Shown: piece by piece, positions 52,819-61,967 of the stretch
Layout: each line of letters opens with the position of its first letter
Position numbering within the stretch: position 1 is the first letter of the stretch
Source of the DNA: Caldicellulosiruptor changbaiensis
GTDB lineage: Bacteria; Bacillota; Thermoanaerobacteria; Caldicellulosiruptorales; Caldicellulosiruptoraceae
Reading direction: 5' to 3'
DNA length: 64,000 bases
Assembly: GCF_003999255.1 (NCBI RefSeq)
Contig: NZ_CP034791.1
Span: 887,001 to 951,000 of the forward strand
Notes under the pieces: generated by a model
Seen by the model: only the letters and a program-made list of their open reading frames with translations
Databases searched by the model: none
Told to the model about the DNA's origin: nothing
Translations under genes and position numbers: made by a program

Positions 52819-54000
52819 ATGGCAATTCGTGATAGACTTAGCGGTAACGAGGCAATAGCGTATGCTATGAGACAGATAAACCCTGATGTTGTTGCCGCGT
52901 TTCCAATAACACCTTCAACTGAGGTACCACAGTATTTTTCTCAATTTGTTGCAAATGGTGAGGTAGATACAGAGTTTGTTGCTGTTGAGTCTGAGCACAG
53001 TGCAATGAGTGCTTGTATCGGTGCTTCAGCAGCAGGTGCTCGAACAATGACAGCTACATCCTCACAAGGTTTAGCTCTGATGTGGGAGATGCTATATATT
53101 GCTGCTTCAATGAGACTTCCGATAGTAATGGCGGTTATAAATAGAGCACTTTCTGGTCCTATCAATATTCACAATGACCATTCAGACTCAATGGGTGCAA
53201 GAGACAGTGGATGGATTCAGATTTATTGCGAAAACAATCAAGAGGCATATGACTCTTTGATTCAGGCAATCCGGATTGCAGAGCACAAGGATGTAAGACT
53301 TCCTGTTATGGTATGTTATGATGGATTTATCACAAGCCATGCTGTTGAGAATATAGAACTTTTAGAAGATGAGGTTGTCAGAAACTTCATCGGTGAGTAC
53401 AATCCTGAATATTACCTTTTGAATGAACAAAATCCAATTTCAATGGGTCCGTTAGACTTGCCACCGTACTACTTTGAACACAAAAGACAACAAGCAGAGG
53501 CTATGAGAAATGCAAAGAAGGTAGTTTTAGAGGTAGCTGATGAGTTTGCAAAGATAAGTGGAAGAAAGTATGGACTTTTTGAAACCTATAAACTTGATGA
53601 TGCTGAGGTTGCAATTGTTGTTATGAACTCAACAGCAGGAACGGCTAAAGCTGTGGTTGACGAGTACAGAAGCAAAGGATACAAGGTAGGTTTGCTTAAG
53701 CCAAGGCTTTTCAGACCATTCCCAGTTGAAGAGATTGTAGGGGCACTTAAGCACCTTAAAGCAATTGCTGTAATGGACAAGACAGACAGCTTTAACGCTG
53801 CAGGTGGTCCTCTATTTACAGAGGTTACAAGTGCTCTTTATGGTAGAGCAGATGGCATCAAAGTTATCAACTACATTTATGGTCTTGGTGGAAGAGATGT
53901 TAAAACCGATGACATTGCTAAGATATATGACAGACTTCTTGACATTGTCAAAACAGGCAATGTTGGAGAAGTTTACAACTACATTGGCGTGAGAGAATAA
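52819..54000 (+). CDS. porA: pyruvate:ferredoxin oxidoreductase, alpha subunit
   Basis: A 393-residue subunit carrying the pyrimidine-binding (TPP) domain and the transketolase C-domain. SGNEAIAYAMRQINPDVVAAFPITPSTE is the family start (split here). The catalytic/TPP Glu is in FVAVESEHSAMSACIGA, and NIHNDHSDSMGARDSGW is the pyruvate-site region. GAGGAGGG precedes the ATG. Confidence 0.95.
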   Translation: MAIRDRLSGNEAIAYAMRQINPDVVAAFPITPSTEVPQYFSQFVANGEVDTEFVAVESEHSAMSACIGASAAGARTMTATSSQGLALMWEMLYIAASMRLPIVMAVINRALSGPINIHNDHSDSMGARDSGWIQIYCENNQEAYDSLIQAIRIAEHKDVRLPVMVCYDGFITSHAVENIELLEDEVVRNFIGEYNPEYYLLNEQNPISMGPLDLPPYYFEHKRQQAEAMRNAKKVVLEVADEFAKISGRKYGLFETYKLDDAEVAIVVMNSTAGTAKAVVDEYRSKGYKVGLLKPRLFRPFPVEEIVGALKHLKAIAVMDKTDSFNAAGGPLFTEVTSALYGRADGIKVINYIYGLGGRDVKTDDIAKIYDRLLDIVKTGNVGEVYNYIGVRE

Positions 54001-54016
54001 GGAGGTGCGCTTTAAA

Positions 54017-54955
54017 ATGGCATACAATATAAAAGAGCTTGCTGCAAGACCTGAAAGATTTACAGGCGGGCACAGAATGTGCGCAGGCTGCGGTGCGCCC
54101 GTTGCTGTAAGAGCAATTTTAAGAGCTTTAAAGCCAGAAGACAGAGCAGTTGTTGGTGTTGCAACAGGTTGTTTGGAGGTTTCAAGCTGTATTTATCCGT
54201 ACACAGCATGGAAGGATTCATTTATCCACAGTGCATTTGAAAACGCTGCTGCAACAATTGCAGGTGCTGAGGCAGCGTACAGGGTTTTGAAGAAAAAAGG
54301 AAAAGTTCAAGGTGAATTTAAATTCATCGCATTCGGTGGCGATGGTGGAACATACGATATAGGTCTTCAGTCGCTTTCCGGTGCAATGGAAAGAGGTCAC
54401 AACATGGTATATGTTTGCTATGACAACGGTGCTTATATGAACACAGGTATCCAGCGATCTTCTGCAACACCGCTTTATGCTGATACAACAACCTCACCCC
54501 AAGGAAAAGTTTTACCTGGTAAGATGCAATGGAGAAAAGATTTGACCGAGATAATGGTTGCACATGGTATCCCATATGTTGCTCAAACAGCTTTTATTAC
54601 TCCAAATATGAAAGATTTGATTGAAAAGGCTGAAAAGGCTTTATACACAGATGGACCCGCATTTTTGAATGTTTTGGCTCCATGTCCAAGAGGTTGGAGA
54701 TATGAAACATCAAAGCTAATTGAAATTTCAAAACTTGCAGTTGATACATGCTTCTGGCCACTCTACGAGGTTGTAAATGGGCAGTATCGTCTCACATACA
54801 AGCCAAAAGAAAAGCTTCCTGTTGTTGAGTTCTTAAAGACACAGGGGAGATTCAGACACCTATTCAAGAAAGGAAATGAGCATCTAATTGAGCAGATTCA
54901 GCAGGAAGTTGATAGAAGATGGGAGAGACTTTTAGAGCTTTGTGGTGAAAAGTAA
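54017..54955 (+). CDS. porB: pyruvate:ferredoxin oxidoreductase, beta subunit
   Basis: 312 residues from the ATG at 54017 (GGAGGTG 9 nt upstream; the frame opens with a GTG at 54005 inside that site). It binds TPP diphosphate through GGDGGTYDIG...YDNGAYMNTG and a 4Fe-4S cluster through MCAGCGAP and further Cys residues (TGCLEVSSC, LAPCPRGW). It is the last gene of the por operon. Confidence 0.95.
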   Translation: MAYNIKELAARPERFTGGHRMCAGCGAPVAVRAILRALKPEDRAVVGVATGCLEVSSCIYPYTAWKDSFIHSAFENAAATIAGAEAAYRVLKKKGKVQGEFKFIAFGGDGGTYDIGLQSLSGAMERGHNMVYVCYDNGAYMNTGIQRSSATPLYADTTTSPQGKVLPGKMQWRKDLTEIMVAHGIPYVAQTAFITPNMKDLIEKAEKALYTDGPAFLNVLAPCPRGWRYETSKLIEISKLAVDTCFWPLYEVVNGQYRLTYKPKEKLPVVEFLKTQGRFRHLFKKGNEHLIEQIQQEVDRRWERLLELCGEK

Positions 54956-54982
54956 AGTTTTTATAATATAAATGGGCTTTCC

Positions 54983-55029
54983 AAAAGGGTTCTTTGGCCG
55001 CAAGTTTACTGGTCAAAGGACCTTTTTTG
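54983..55029 (+). terminator. terminator of the por operon
   Basis: AAAAGGGTTCTTTGGCC pairs with GGTCAAAGGACCTTTT (with small mismatches), followed by a TTTTTT tail. Confidence 0.88.
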
Positions 55030-55105
55030 TTTAACTTTATTTTGAGCCTTTAATACTTATAAAATCAATGTTAAAATATATAAAAAGCAGATTTGAGGTG
55101 AAAAG

Positions 55106-55924
55106 GTGAAGGTTGCCTATTTAGGTCCCATTGGTTCGTATTCTTATGAAGCTGCAAAAAGATTTATAAAAGATGAAAATATAGACCTCCTACCTTGTGA
55201 TACAATAGATGATGTATTTGAGGTTGTAGATGAGGATGAAAAAACCTATGGTGTTGTACCTGTTGAGAATTCCATTGAAGGAAGCGTATCAACAACACTT
55301 GACAATCTTTTGAGAGCAGATGTTTATATCATAAGAGAAATAGTTTTAAAGGTTGAGCATTACCTCTGTAGCAGAGAGAATACAAAGAAGATAAGGTCGA
55401 TTGCTTCACATCCGCAGGCATTTTCACAATGTCATGACTATCTAAGACAAAATTACAAGGGCGCAGAGCTAATACAGGTAAACAGTACATCGTATGCGGC
55501 AAGGATGTGCGCAGAGGGTAAGGTTGATGCCGCCATCTGTTCGCTCTTTGCAGCAAAGCAAAATAACCTGCAGATTATAGATGGACCAATAAATCATGAC
55601 AATAACTTTACAAGGTTTTTTGTTTTGAATAAGATTCCTAATTTTGAAAGAGGAGAAAAGAACAAGACATCAATAATATTCTCAACATATGACAAACCTG
55701 GAAGTTTATATAAGATTTTAGCCATATTTAATCTATATGATTTAAATTTAACTAAAATAGAATCAAGACCGGCAAAGACAAGTCTTGGCGAGTATGTTTT
55801 TTTTGTTGATATTGATGGGTTTATAGATGAAGAGGATGTGAGTGATGCTCTAAAAGTTGTGCAGAGAAAGTCTGCATTTTATAAGCTTCTTGGGTCTTAT
55901 TCGGTAATTACAGAAGTAAACTAA
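55106..55924 (+). CDS. pheA: prephenate dehydratase
   Basis: A 272-residue protein that decarboxylates and dehydrates prephenate to phenylpyruvate. The PDT domain covers about 1-180, with the catalytic motif NNFTRFFVL (Thr) and VPVENSIEGSV. The ACT domain covers about 195-270, with the phenylalanine-binding ESRPAKTSLGEYVFFVDIDG motif. Phe feedback inhibition is therefore likely. GTG start with AAAAGG just upstream. The gene lies far from the hisC-aroF-tyrA-aroA operon. Confidence 0.95.
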   Translation: MKVAYLGPIGSYSYEAAKRFIKDENIDLLPCDTIDDVFEVVDEDEKTYGVVPVENSIEGSVSTTLDNLLRADVYIIREIVLKVEHYLCSRENTKKIRSIASHPQAFSQCHDYLRQNYKGAELIQVNSTSYAARMCAEGKVDAAICSLFAAKQNNLQIIDGPINHDNNFTRFFVLNKIPNFERGEKNKTSIIFSTYDKPGSLYKILAIFNLYDLNLTKIESRPAKTSLGEYVFFVDIDGFIDEEDVSDALKVVQRKSAFYKLLGSYSVITEVN

Positions 55925-55927
55925 AAA

Positions 55928-56854
55928 ATGAGGATGGATGAGAAGAGTATGAAGAAGTTGGCAAAAGAATTTTTATTTATTAGTGTTTTTGCTCTGCTTC
56001 AATTTGTATTATTTTTATCACAGTTTAATCCTCTGCTGCTACTTTTATTTGTTCATTTATATACTTTATTTTCTAAAGAAAATTTTATTCCAAGGGTTAT
56101 AATCTCATATGTCTTTGCAAGTATTGGACTTATGTTGATGAGTAAAGTTCCAATAGCATTTGTGTATCTTTTGATTATCTACATTGTACCGGTTACAGTT
56201 TATATTGTTTTAAAATACGTAAAAAGCTATATATTGGATATTTTAACTCTGGCAGTTGGGTTTTTGATACATCTGGTTTTTACAATAAAGGCAATCAAAA
56301 GTTTGTATAGGATTGACGTTATAAATGAAATGATTTTGTTTTTAAAGAAAATTCTTGAGGGATATTTTAAAGCTTTAAACGAAGATGTTTTGCTTGACAA
56401 GTTTGCTGAATTTTTAAAACTCATGGTACCAAGTTTTGTCATAGTAGTAGCAATTACACTTGGTTTTATTGCCTACTATATTCTAAAATGGACTGCAAAA
56501 AGGTTAAAAATTGAAAGGGATTTTCTGAGCTTTGAAAATCTATTTATGCCAAAAGAAGTTACAATAGGTGTTATTATATTTTATATACTTTCCTTCTTCC
56601 TGACACAGGTGAGTCTATTGTACATTGTTGTCAGCAACATGATAATAATTCTCTTATGGCTTCTTTTTATCCAATCCCTTTCTTTAATATATGCAATTAT
56701 TACTGAGAAGATTTCTTCGCCATTTTTTAGAGGCTGGATGATGATTGTTATTATAATTTTTAGTTTTCAAATTTTACCGATAATGTTTTTAATCGGCTTT
56801 TTAGATTTGGTATTTGATTTTAAGAAAAGAGGACCAAAGAAGGTGAAATTGTGA
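55928..56854 (+). CDS. DUF2232 (YybS-like) polytopic membrane protein
   Basis: A 308-residue protein with about eight hydrophobic helices, beginning FLFISVFALLQFVLFLSQF. It sits immediately upstream of gdpP, rplI and dnaB, the same order as yybS-gdpP-rplI-dnaC in Bacillus subtilis. The function is unknown. It overlaps gdpP by 4 nt and starts 3 nt after pheA, so pheA may belong to the same transcript. Confidence 0.85.
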   Translation: MRMDEKSMKKLAKEFLFISVFALLQFVLFLSQFNPLLLLLFVHLYTLFSKENFIPRVIISYVFASIGLMLMSKVPIAFVYLLIIYIVPVTVYIVLKYVKSYILDILTLAVGFLIHLVFTIKAIKSLYRIDVINEMILFLKKILEGYFKALNEDVLLDKFAEFLKLMVPSFVIVVAITLGFIAYYILKWTAKRLKIERDFLSFENLFMPKEVTIGVIIFYILSFFLTQVSLLYIVVSNMIIILLWLLFIQSLSLIYAIITEKISSPFFRGWMMIVIIIFSFQILPIMFLIGFLDLVFDFKKRGPKKVKL

Positions 56855-58854
56855 AAGATAAAAAAGCCCATTTTAAATTTGATTTTTCTGTTTCTCAAGC
56901 AGGTTTTGTACTTTCTCTTGTTTTTAATTTGGTAATTTTATACTATAACCTTCAAATTGGCATCATCTGCTTTTCGCTTATAATCTTACTTGCAGCATAC
57001 AATATTACGATAAACAGAAAGAAAAATAGACAGTTATTAGAATTTATCGAGACATTGACACTAAACATTGATACAGCGTCAAAAGACACACTTTTAAAAT
57101 TCCCTTTGCCTATACTTATAACAGAGTACAACGGAGACATTATATGGCATAACCAGAAGTTTCTGGAAATATCAAAAAACAAGAGGCTAATTGGAAAAAA
57201 TCTAAAAGATGAACTTCCAGAACTTTATCAGGCAATTTTAGATAACAAGCCAAGGCTGGATAGTTTTGAGTATCAGAGCTATTTTTTCAATGTCTTTATT
57301 ACTCTTGTTGAGGTAGAGGGAGAGAAAAACGACAAAAGGTATTTGAGGCTTTTTTACTTTATTGACATAACAGATTATGTTGCACTTCAGAAAACTTTTG
57401 AACTTCAGAATGTGGTCTTTGGATATCTTACGATTGACAACTACGACGATGTTTTAAATTCTGCACCGGAGGTTTCAAAATCGAACATTGCATCTGAGAT
57501 TGAAAGGCGGGTCATGGACTGGTTTTATAACCAGATAAGGTCTGATGTGTTTTTGATGAAATATGAAAGAGACAAGTACCTTTTCATCTGTAATACAGAA
57601 GCGTTTTACAAAATGCAAGAAAGAAGATTTAATATACTTGATCAGATAAAAGAGGTAAACTTGTATAATCGAATAATTCCTACAATAAGCTGTGGTATTG
57701 GAATAAGAGATGACTCTATATTCCAAGCTCAAAAAGATGCAAAAACAGCGCTGGACATGGCACTTTCACGTGGTGGCGACCAGCTTGTGGTTTTCTACAA
57801 TGGAAAGTTTGAATTTTATGGCGGGAAGACAAAAGAGCATGAAAAACGCTCAAAAGTCCGCTCACGTGTCATGGCACAGACTATAAAAGAAATTATAAAG
57901 CACTCTGACAAGGTTTTTATCATGGGCCATCAGTATTTTGACTTAGACTGTTTAGGTGCCTCAGTTGGTCTTGCGAAACTTTGCTTAAATTTAAACAAGG
58001 AGACATATATTGTTATAAATTCTTTTAACCCAACTATAAAGGATTTCGTTGAAATGATAAAATCAGATTCTCAATATGAAAACATGATAATTGACGAGCA
58101 AAAGGCGCTCAAGCTAAAGACAAAAAATTCACTTTTGTTTGTTGTTGATACGCAGAGGATAAGTTACGTTGATATGCCAAATATGATTCTGAGTTTTGAG
58201 AAGATAATTGTAATTGACCATCACAGAAGAGCAGCTGACTGGATTGAACAAGCTCTCATTTGCTATTCAGAGACATATGCATCGTCTGTATCAGAGCTCG
58301 TTGCTGAGCTTTTGAGTTATGAAGGAATAAAGCTCAAAAAAGTTGAAGCAGAAATTATGCTTGCTGGTATTATGATTGACACGCGAGGGTTTACCAAAAA
58401 TGTAGGTGTTAGGACATTTGAGGTTGCAACATACCTTAGAGAAAATGAGGCATTGCCTGAGAATATAAAGGAATATCTAAAAGAGGACTTGGAAGACTTC
58501 ATTTTAAAGCACCAGCTTATATCAAATGCACAGGTACTTTATGGAAATATTGCAGTTGTTATTGATTATTCACAAACTTGCAGGAATAATGTTATAATAG
58601 CAAAGGTAGCAGATGAGCTTTTGAATATAAAAGGGATTGATGCATCTTTTGTAGTCTGCAAAATAGACAACACAGTATTAATTAGTGCCCGGTCAAACGG
58701 CAAGATAAATGTCCAGCTAATTTTAGAAAAAATAGGTGGTGGCGGACACTTGGAGACAGCAGGTAGCAAGCTTGAAAATGTAACCTTGGAAGAGGCAAAA
58801 GATATACTTTTCGAAGCAATTGATGAATACATTATGGAAAATCAAAAAACTTAA
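56851..58854 (+). CDS. gdpP: cyclic-di-AMP phosphodiesterase GdpP
   Basis: A 667-residue membrane enzyme that hydrolyses c-di-AMP. Two membrane helices (about 12-55) are followed by a PAS-like domain (about 75-180), a degenerate GGDEF domain (about 185-320, ending ISCGIG...ALSRGGDQLVVF) and DHH/DHHA1 phosphodiesterase domains. Metal residues are in MGHQYFDLDCLGAS, VVDTQR, IVIDHHRR and IDTRG. DHHA1 ends with GGGGHLETAGSKL. GTG start overlapping the previous gene. Confidence 0.94.
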   Translation: MKDKKAHFKFDFSVSQAGFVLSLVFNLVILYYNLQIGIICFSLIILLAAYNITINRKKNRQLLEFIETLTLNIDTASKDTLLKFPLPILITEYNGDIIWHNQKFLEISKNKRLIGKNLKDELPELYQAILDNKPRLDSFEYQSYFFNVFITLVEVEGEKNDKRYLRLFYFIDITDYVALQKTFELQNVVFGYLTIDNYDDVLNSAPEVSKSNIASEIERRVMDWFYNQIRSDVFLMKYERDKYLFICNTEAFYKMQERRFNILDQIKEVNLYNRIIPTISCGIGIRDDSIFQAQKDAKTALDMALSRGGDQLVVFYNGKFEFYGGKTKEHEKRSKVRSRVMAQTIKEIIKHSDKVFIMGHQYFDLDCLGASVGLAKLCLNLNKETYIVINSFNPTIKDFVEMIKSDSQYENMIIDEQKALKLKTKNSLLFVVDTQRISYVDMPNMILSFEKIIVIDHHRRAADWIEQALICYSETYASSVSELVAELLSYEGIKLKKVEAEIMLAGIMIDTRGFTKNVGVRTFEVATYLRENEALPENIKEYLKEDLEDFILKHQLISNAQVLYGNIAVVIDYSQTCRNNVIIAKVADELLNIKGIDASFVVCKIDNTVLISARSNGKINVQLILEKIGGGGHLETAGSKLENVTLEEAKDILFEAIDEYIMENQKT

Positions 58855-58881
58855 AAATAAAAAAGGGGAGTAGGTTTTGCT

Positions 58882-59328
58882 ATGAAAGTTGTGCTTCTTC
58901 AGGATGTCAAGGGCTTGGGTAAAAAAGACTCAATTGTTGAAGTAAATGATGGGTATGCAAGAAATTACTTAATTCCAAGAAAGCTCGCAGCACCTTTAAC
59001 AGAGGGGTTAGAAAAGCACATAAAAGAAAAGAAAGAGGCTGAGCAGAAGAAAAAAGAAAAAGAGCTTATGCTTGCCAAAGAGCTTGCAGACAAGCTTGAG
59101 AAAAATTACGTAATTATAAAAGCGAAAGCAGGTGAAAACGGAAAACTCTTTGGGTCTATTACAAACAAAGAGATAGCTGATGAGATAAAAAGACAGCTTG
59201 GAATTGACATTGACAAGAAAAAGGTTGATCTTGAAGATCCAATAAAACAAATTGGAAGTTATGAGGTTTCAATTAGGCTTTATCAGGGCGTTTTGGCAAA
59301 GCTGAAAGTCCATGTGACCTCAAGCTAA
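58882..59328 (+). CDS. rplI: 50S ribosomal protein L9
   Basis: A 148-residue protein with the standard N-domain MKVVLLQDVKGLGKKD...NDGYARNYLIPRKLA, a long central helix rich in Lys/Glu, and the C-domain ending KLKVHV. AAAGGGGAG lies upstream of the ATG. It lies between gdpP and dnaB, as in many Firmicutes. Confidence 0.98.
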   Translation: MKVVLLQDVKGLGKKDSIVEVNDGYARNYLIPRKLAAPLTEGLEKHIKEKKEAEQKKKEKELMLAKELADKLEKNYVIIKAKAGENGKLFGSITNKEIADEIKRQLGIDIDKKKVDLEDPIKQIGSYEVSIRLYQGVLAKLKVHVTSS

Positions 59329-59340
59329 AGAGGAAGTGAT

Positions 59341-60693
59341 TTGACCATGGAACCTGATATTCTCCAAAGCCACAGTGAAATGCCAGAAAGCCGCGAGGCA
59401 GAAGAGGCTGTTGTGGGGGCAATGCTTCTTGACAAAGAGGTAATATCTGACATCACAGAGATTTTGACAGAAGAAGATTTTGCAACCCCACAGCTAAAAG
59501 AAGTTTTTGCGGCTATCATGGACCTTTTTGAAGAGGGTAAGCCCATAGATGTTATAACAGTTTCAGAACGGCTAAGGGAAAGAGGAAGCTTTGAGGCGGT
59601 TGGTGGAAGTGAATATTTGACAAATCTTGTTATAAACACGCCAACATCTGCAAATGCTACATATTATGCAAAAATTGTTGAGGAAAAGTCGCTACTTAGA
59701 AAGCTTATAAACTCATCAATGAAGATAATAGAAAAGTGTAAAAGCCAGACAGAAAGAGTTGAAGATATAGTTGATTTTGCTGAAAAGACTATCTTCAATG
59801 TGATTTCTCACAAAAGCTCAAGAGATTTTTCTCATTTAAAAGAAATATTAATTGAAACATACAATAAGATAGAGGAACTGTATCTCAGAAAATCACATAT
59901 CATAGGTGTGCCAACAGGATTTGCTGAATTTGACAGAATGACAGCAGGGCTTCAGCCATCAGATCTGATTTTGATTGCTGCAAGGCCTGCAATGGGCAAG
60001 ACAAGCTTTGCACTTAACATTGTCCAGCATGCAGCCTTAAGGGCAGGTGTTCCTGTTGCTATATTTTCGCTTGAGATGTCAAAAGAACAGCTTGTAACCC
60101 GTATGATTTGCTCAGAAGCAATGATAGACAGTCACAAACTTCGTACTGGCAACTTAGAGGATGAAGAGTGGAAAAAGTTTGCAAAGGCTTTGGCACTTTT
60201 GTCAAATGCTCCAATTTATATTGACGACACACCTGCCATAACAGTTAGCGAGATGAGGGCAAAGTGCAGAAGGCTAAAACTAAAAGAAAAGGGACTTGGA
60301 CTTGTTATGGTTGACTATTTGCAGCTTATGACTGCTCGCGGCAGGTTTGAGAGCAAACAACAGGAGATTGCCGAGATTTCAAGGTCATTAAAAGCCTTGG
60401 CAAGAGAGCTAAATGTCCCAGTACTTGCTCTTTCACAGCTGTCCCGTGCACCTGAAACAAGGGCTGACCACAGACCGATTCTCTCTGACCTTCGTGAAAG
60501 TGGTGCAATTGAGCAAGATGCTGACATTGTTGCGTTTTTGTACAGGGATGAGTATTACAATCCTGACACTGACAAAAAACACATAGCAGAGCTTATAATT
60601 GCAAAGCATAGAAATGGTCCGACCGGAACAATTGAGCTTTTGTTCTTGGACAAGCATACAAAGTTCAAGGACTTAGAAAAAAACAGAGTATAA
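59341..60693 (+). CDS. dnaB: replicative DNA helicase
   Basis: A 450-residue hexameric helicase. The N-terminal domain (residues about 10-110) has the PESREAEEAVVGAMLLD start, and a RecA-like motor follows. Walker A is ARPAMGKTSFALN, Walker B is LVMVDYLQLM, and motif H3 lies around ALSQLSRAPETR. No intein is present. The TTG at 59341 follows GAGGAAG; the ATG two codons later (59347) is an alternative. Confidence 0.97.
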   Translation: MTMEPDILQSHSEMPESREAEEAVVGAMLLDKEVISDITEILTEEDFATPQLKEVFAAIMDLFEEGKPIDVITVSERLRERGSFEAVGGSEYLTNLVINTPTSANATYYAKIVEEKSLLRKLINSSMKIIEKCKSQTERVEDIVDFAEKTIFNVISHKSSRDFSHLKEILIETYNKIEELYLRKSHIIGVPTGFAEFDRMTAGLQPSDLILIAARPAMGKTSFALNIVQHAALRAGVPVAIFSLEMSKEQLVTRMICSEAMIDSHKLRTGNLEDEEWKKFAKALALLSNAPIYIDDTPAITVSEMRAKCRRLKLKEKGLGLVMVDYLQLMTARGRFESKQQEIAEISRSLKALARELNVPVLALSQLSRAPETRADHRPILSDLRESGAIEQDADIVAFLYRDEYYNPDTDKKHIAELIIAKHRNGPTGTIELLFLDKHTKFKDLEKNRV

Positions 60694-60710
60694 ATAAACT
60701 AAAAAAGGAT

Positions 60711-61964
60711 GTGGTGTTGTTGGCAATCATAAAAGACCATTGTCTATGGGAAGAAGGGCTGAGGAAGATTCTGTGGGCAAAGAGGTTTATGCCTATACTT
60801 GAACAGATAAGAAAAGATTATATTAATAAAAAACCTTTAAACGGTATAAATGTGGCAATCTCGGTTCATCTTGAGGCAAAAACGGCAAATTTGGCACTGC
60901 TTTTGAAAGACCTTGGAGCAAATGTGTATGTGACAGGCTCAAACCCTTTGTCAACACAAGACGATATTGCAGCAGCGCTTGTGCATGAGGGTATTGAAGT
61001 CTTTGCAATAAGAGGCGCAACTGAAGAAGAATACTTTTACCATCTTGAAAAGACGCTTGAAAATGATATTAGGCTGATAATAGACGACGGTGGTGATTTG
61101 ACATACCTTCTTCACACAAAACTTGAAAACCTCTCTGATAAGATAATGGGCGGATGTGAGGAAACAACAACAGGTATAATAAGACTAAAAGCATTAGAAA
61201 AGGATGGAAAGCTTAAATTCCCTATGATTGCAGTCAATAATGCATACTGCAAACACCTTTTTGACAACAGGTACGGTACAGGTCAGTCAACATGGGATGG
61301 GATTATAAGGACAACTAACATCACAGTTGCAGGAAAGTATGTTGTTGTTGCAGGGTATGGTTTTTGTGGCAAAGGCATTGCAAAAAGGGCTCAAGGTCTT
61401 GGCGCGAAGGTAATAGTGACAGAGGTTGACCCTATAAAGGCTTTAGAGGCGTATATGGACGGGTTTGAGGTAATGAAGATGGAAGATGCTGCAAAGATAG
61501 GTGATATATTTGTCACTGCAACAGGATGCAAGGATGTTATAAGATATGAGCACATTTTGAATATGAAAGATGGAGCAATTTTGAGTAATAGCGGACACTT
61601 TAACGTTGAAATTGACATAGAAACGCTTGAGAAAAAAGCTATAAAAATTTATGAAGCAAGGAAGAATATCACAGGTTACAAGCTTGAAAATGGCAAAGAT
61701 GTATTTGTACTTGCAGAAGGCAGGCTTGTCAACCTTGCAGCAGCAGATGGCCATCCAATAGAGATTATGGATATGTCATTTGCCATTCAGGCACTTTGTA
61801 CCATTTATGTTGCGCAAAATTACAAGAATTTGGATAAAAAAGTCTATCAGGTGCCAAGCGAAATTGATTCTTATGTAGCGATGGCTAAACTTAAATCGCT
61901 TGGAATTGAAATAGATAGGCTCACAAGCGAGCAGGAAAAATATCTTAATAGTTGGGAAGTGTAG
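60711..61964 (+). CDS. ahcY: adenosylhomocysteinase family protein (S-adenosyl- or S-inosyl-homocysteine hydrolase)
   Basis: A 417-residue NAD-dependent hydrolase. HLEAKTANLALLLKDLGA, GSNPLSTQDDIAAAL, DDGGDLT, EETTTGIIRLK, NRYGTGQSTWDGI, the NAD motif GYGFCGKGIA and the C-terminal EIMDMSFAIQAL are present. This is the short prokaryotic/archaeal form without the 40-residue insert. It shares an operon with an SAH/MTA deaminase 3 nt downstream, which raises the possibility that its true substrate is S-inosylhomocysteine. Several GTG/TTG codons near 60711-60720 could start it; AAAAAAGG lies just upstream. Confidence 0.9.
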   Translation: MVLLAIIKDHCLWEEGLRKILWAKRFMPILEQIRKDYINKKPLNGINVAISVHLEAKTANLALLLKDLGANVYVTGSNPLSTQDDIAAALVHEGIEVFAIRGATEEEYFYHLEKTLENDIRLIIDDGGDLTYLLHTKLENLSDKIMGGCEETTTGIIRLKALEKDGKLKFPMIAVNNAYCKHLFDNRYGTGQSTWDGIIRTTNITVAGKYVVVAGYGFCGKGIAKRAQGLGAKVIVTEVDPIKALEAYMDGFEVMKMEDAAKIGDIFVTATGCKDVIRYEHILNMKDGAILSNSGHFNVEIDIETLEKKAIKIYEARKNITGYKLENGKDVFVLAEGRLVNLAAADGHPIEIMDMSFAIQALCTIYVAQNYKNLDKKVYQVPSEIDSYVAMAKLKSLGIEIDRLTSEQEKYLNSWEV

Positions 61965-61967
61965 ATA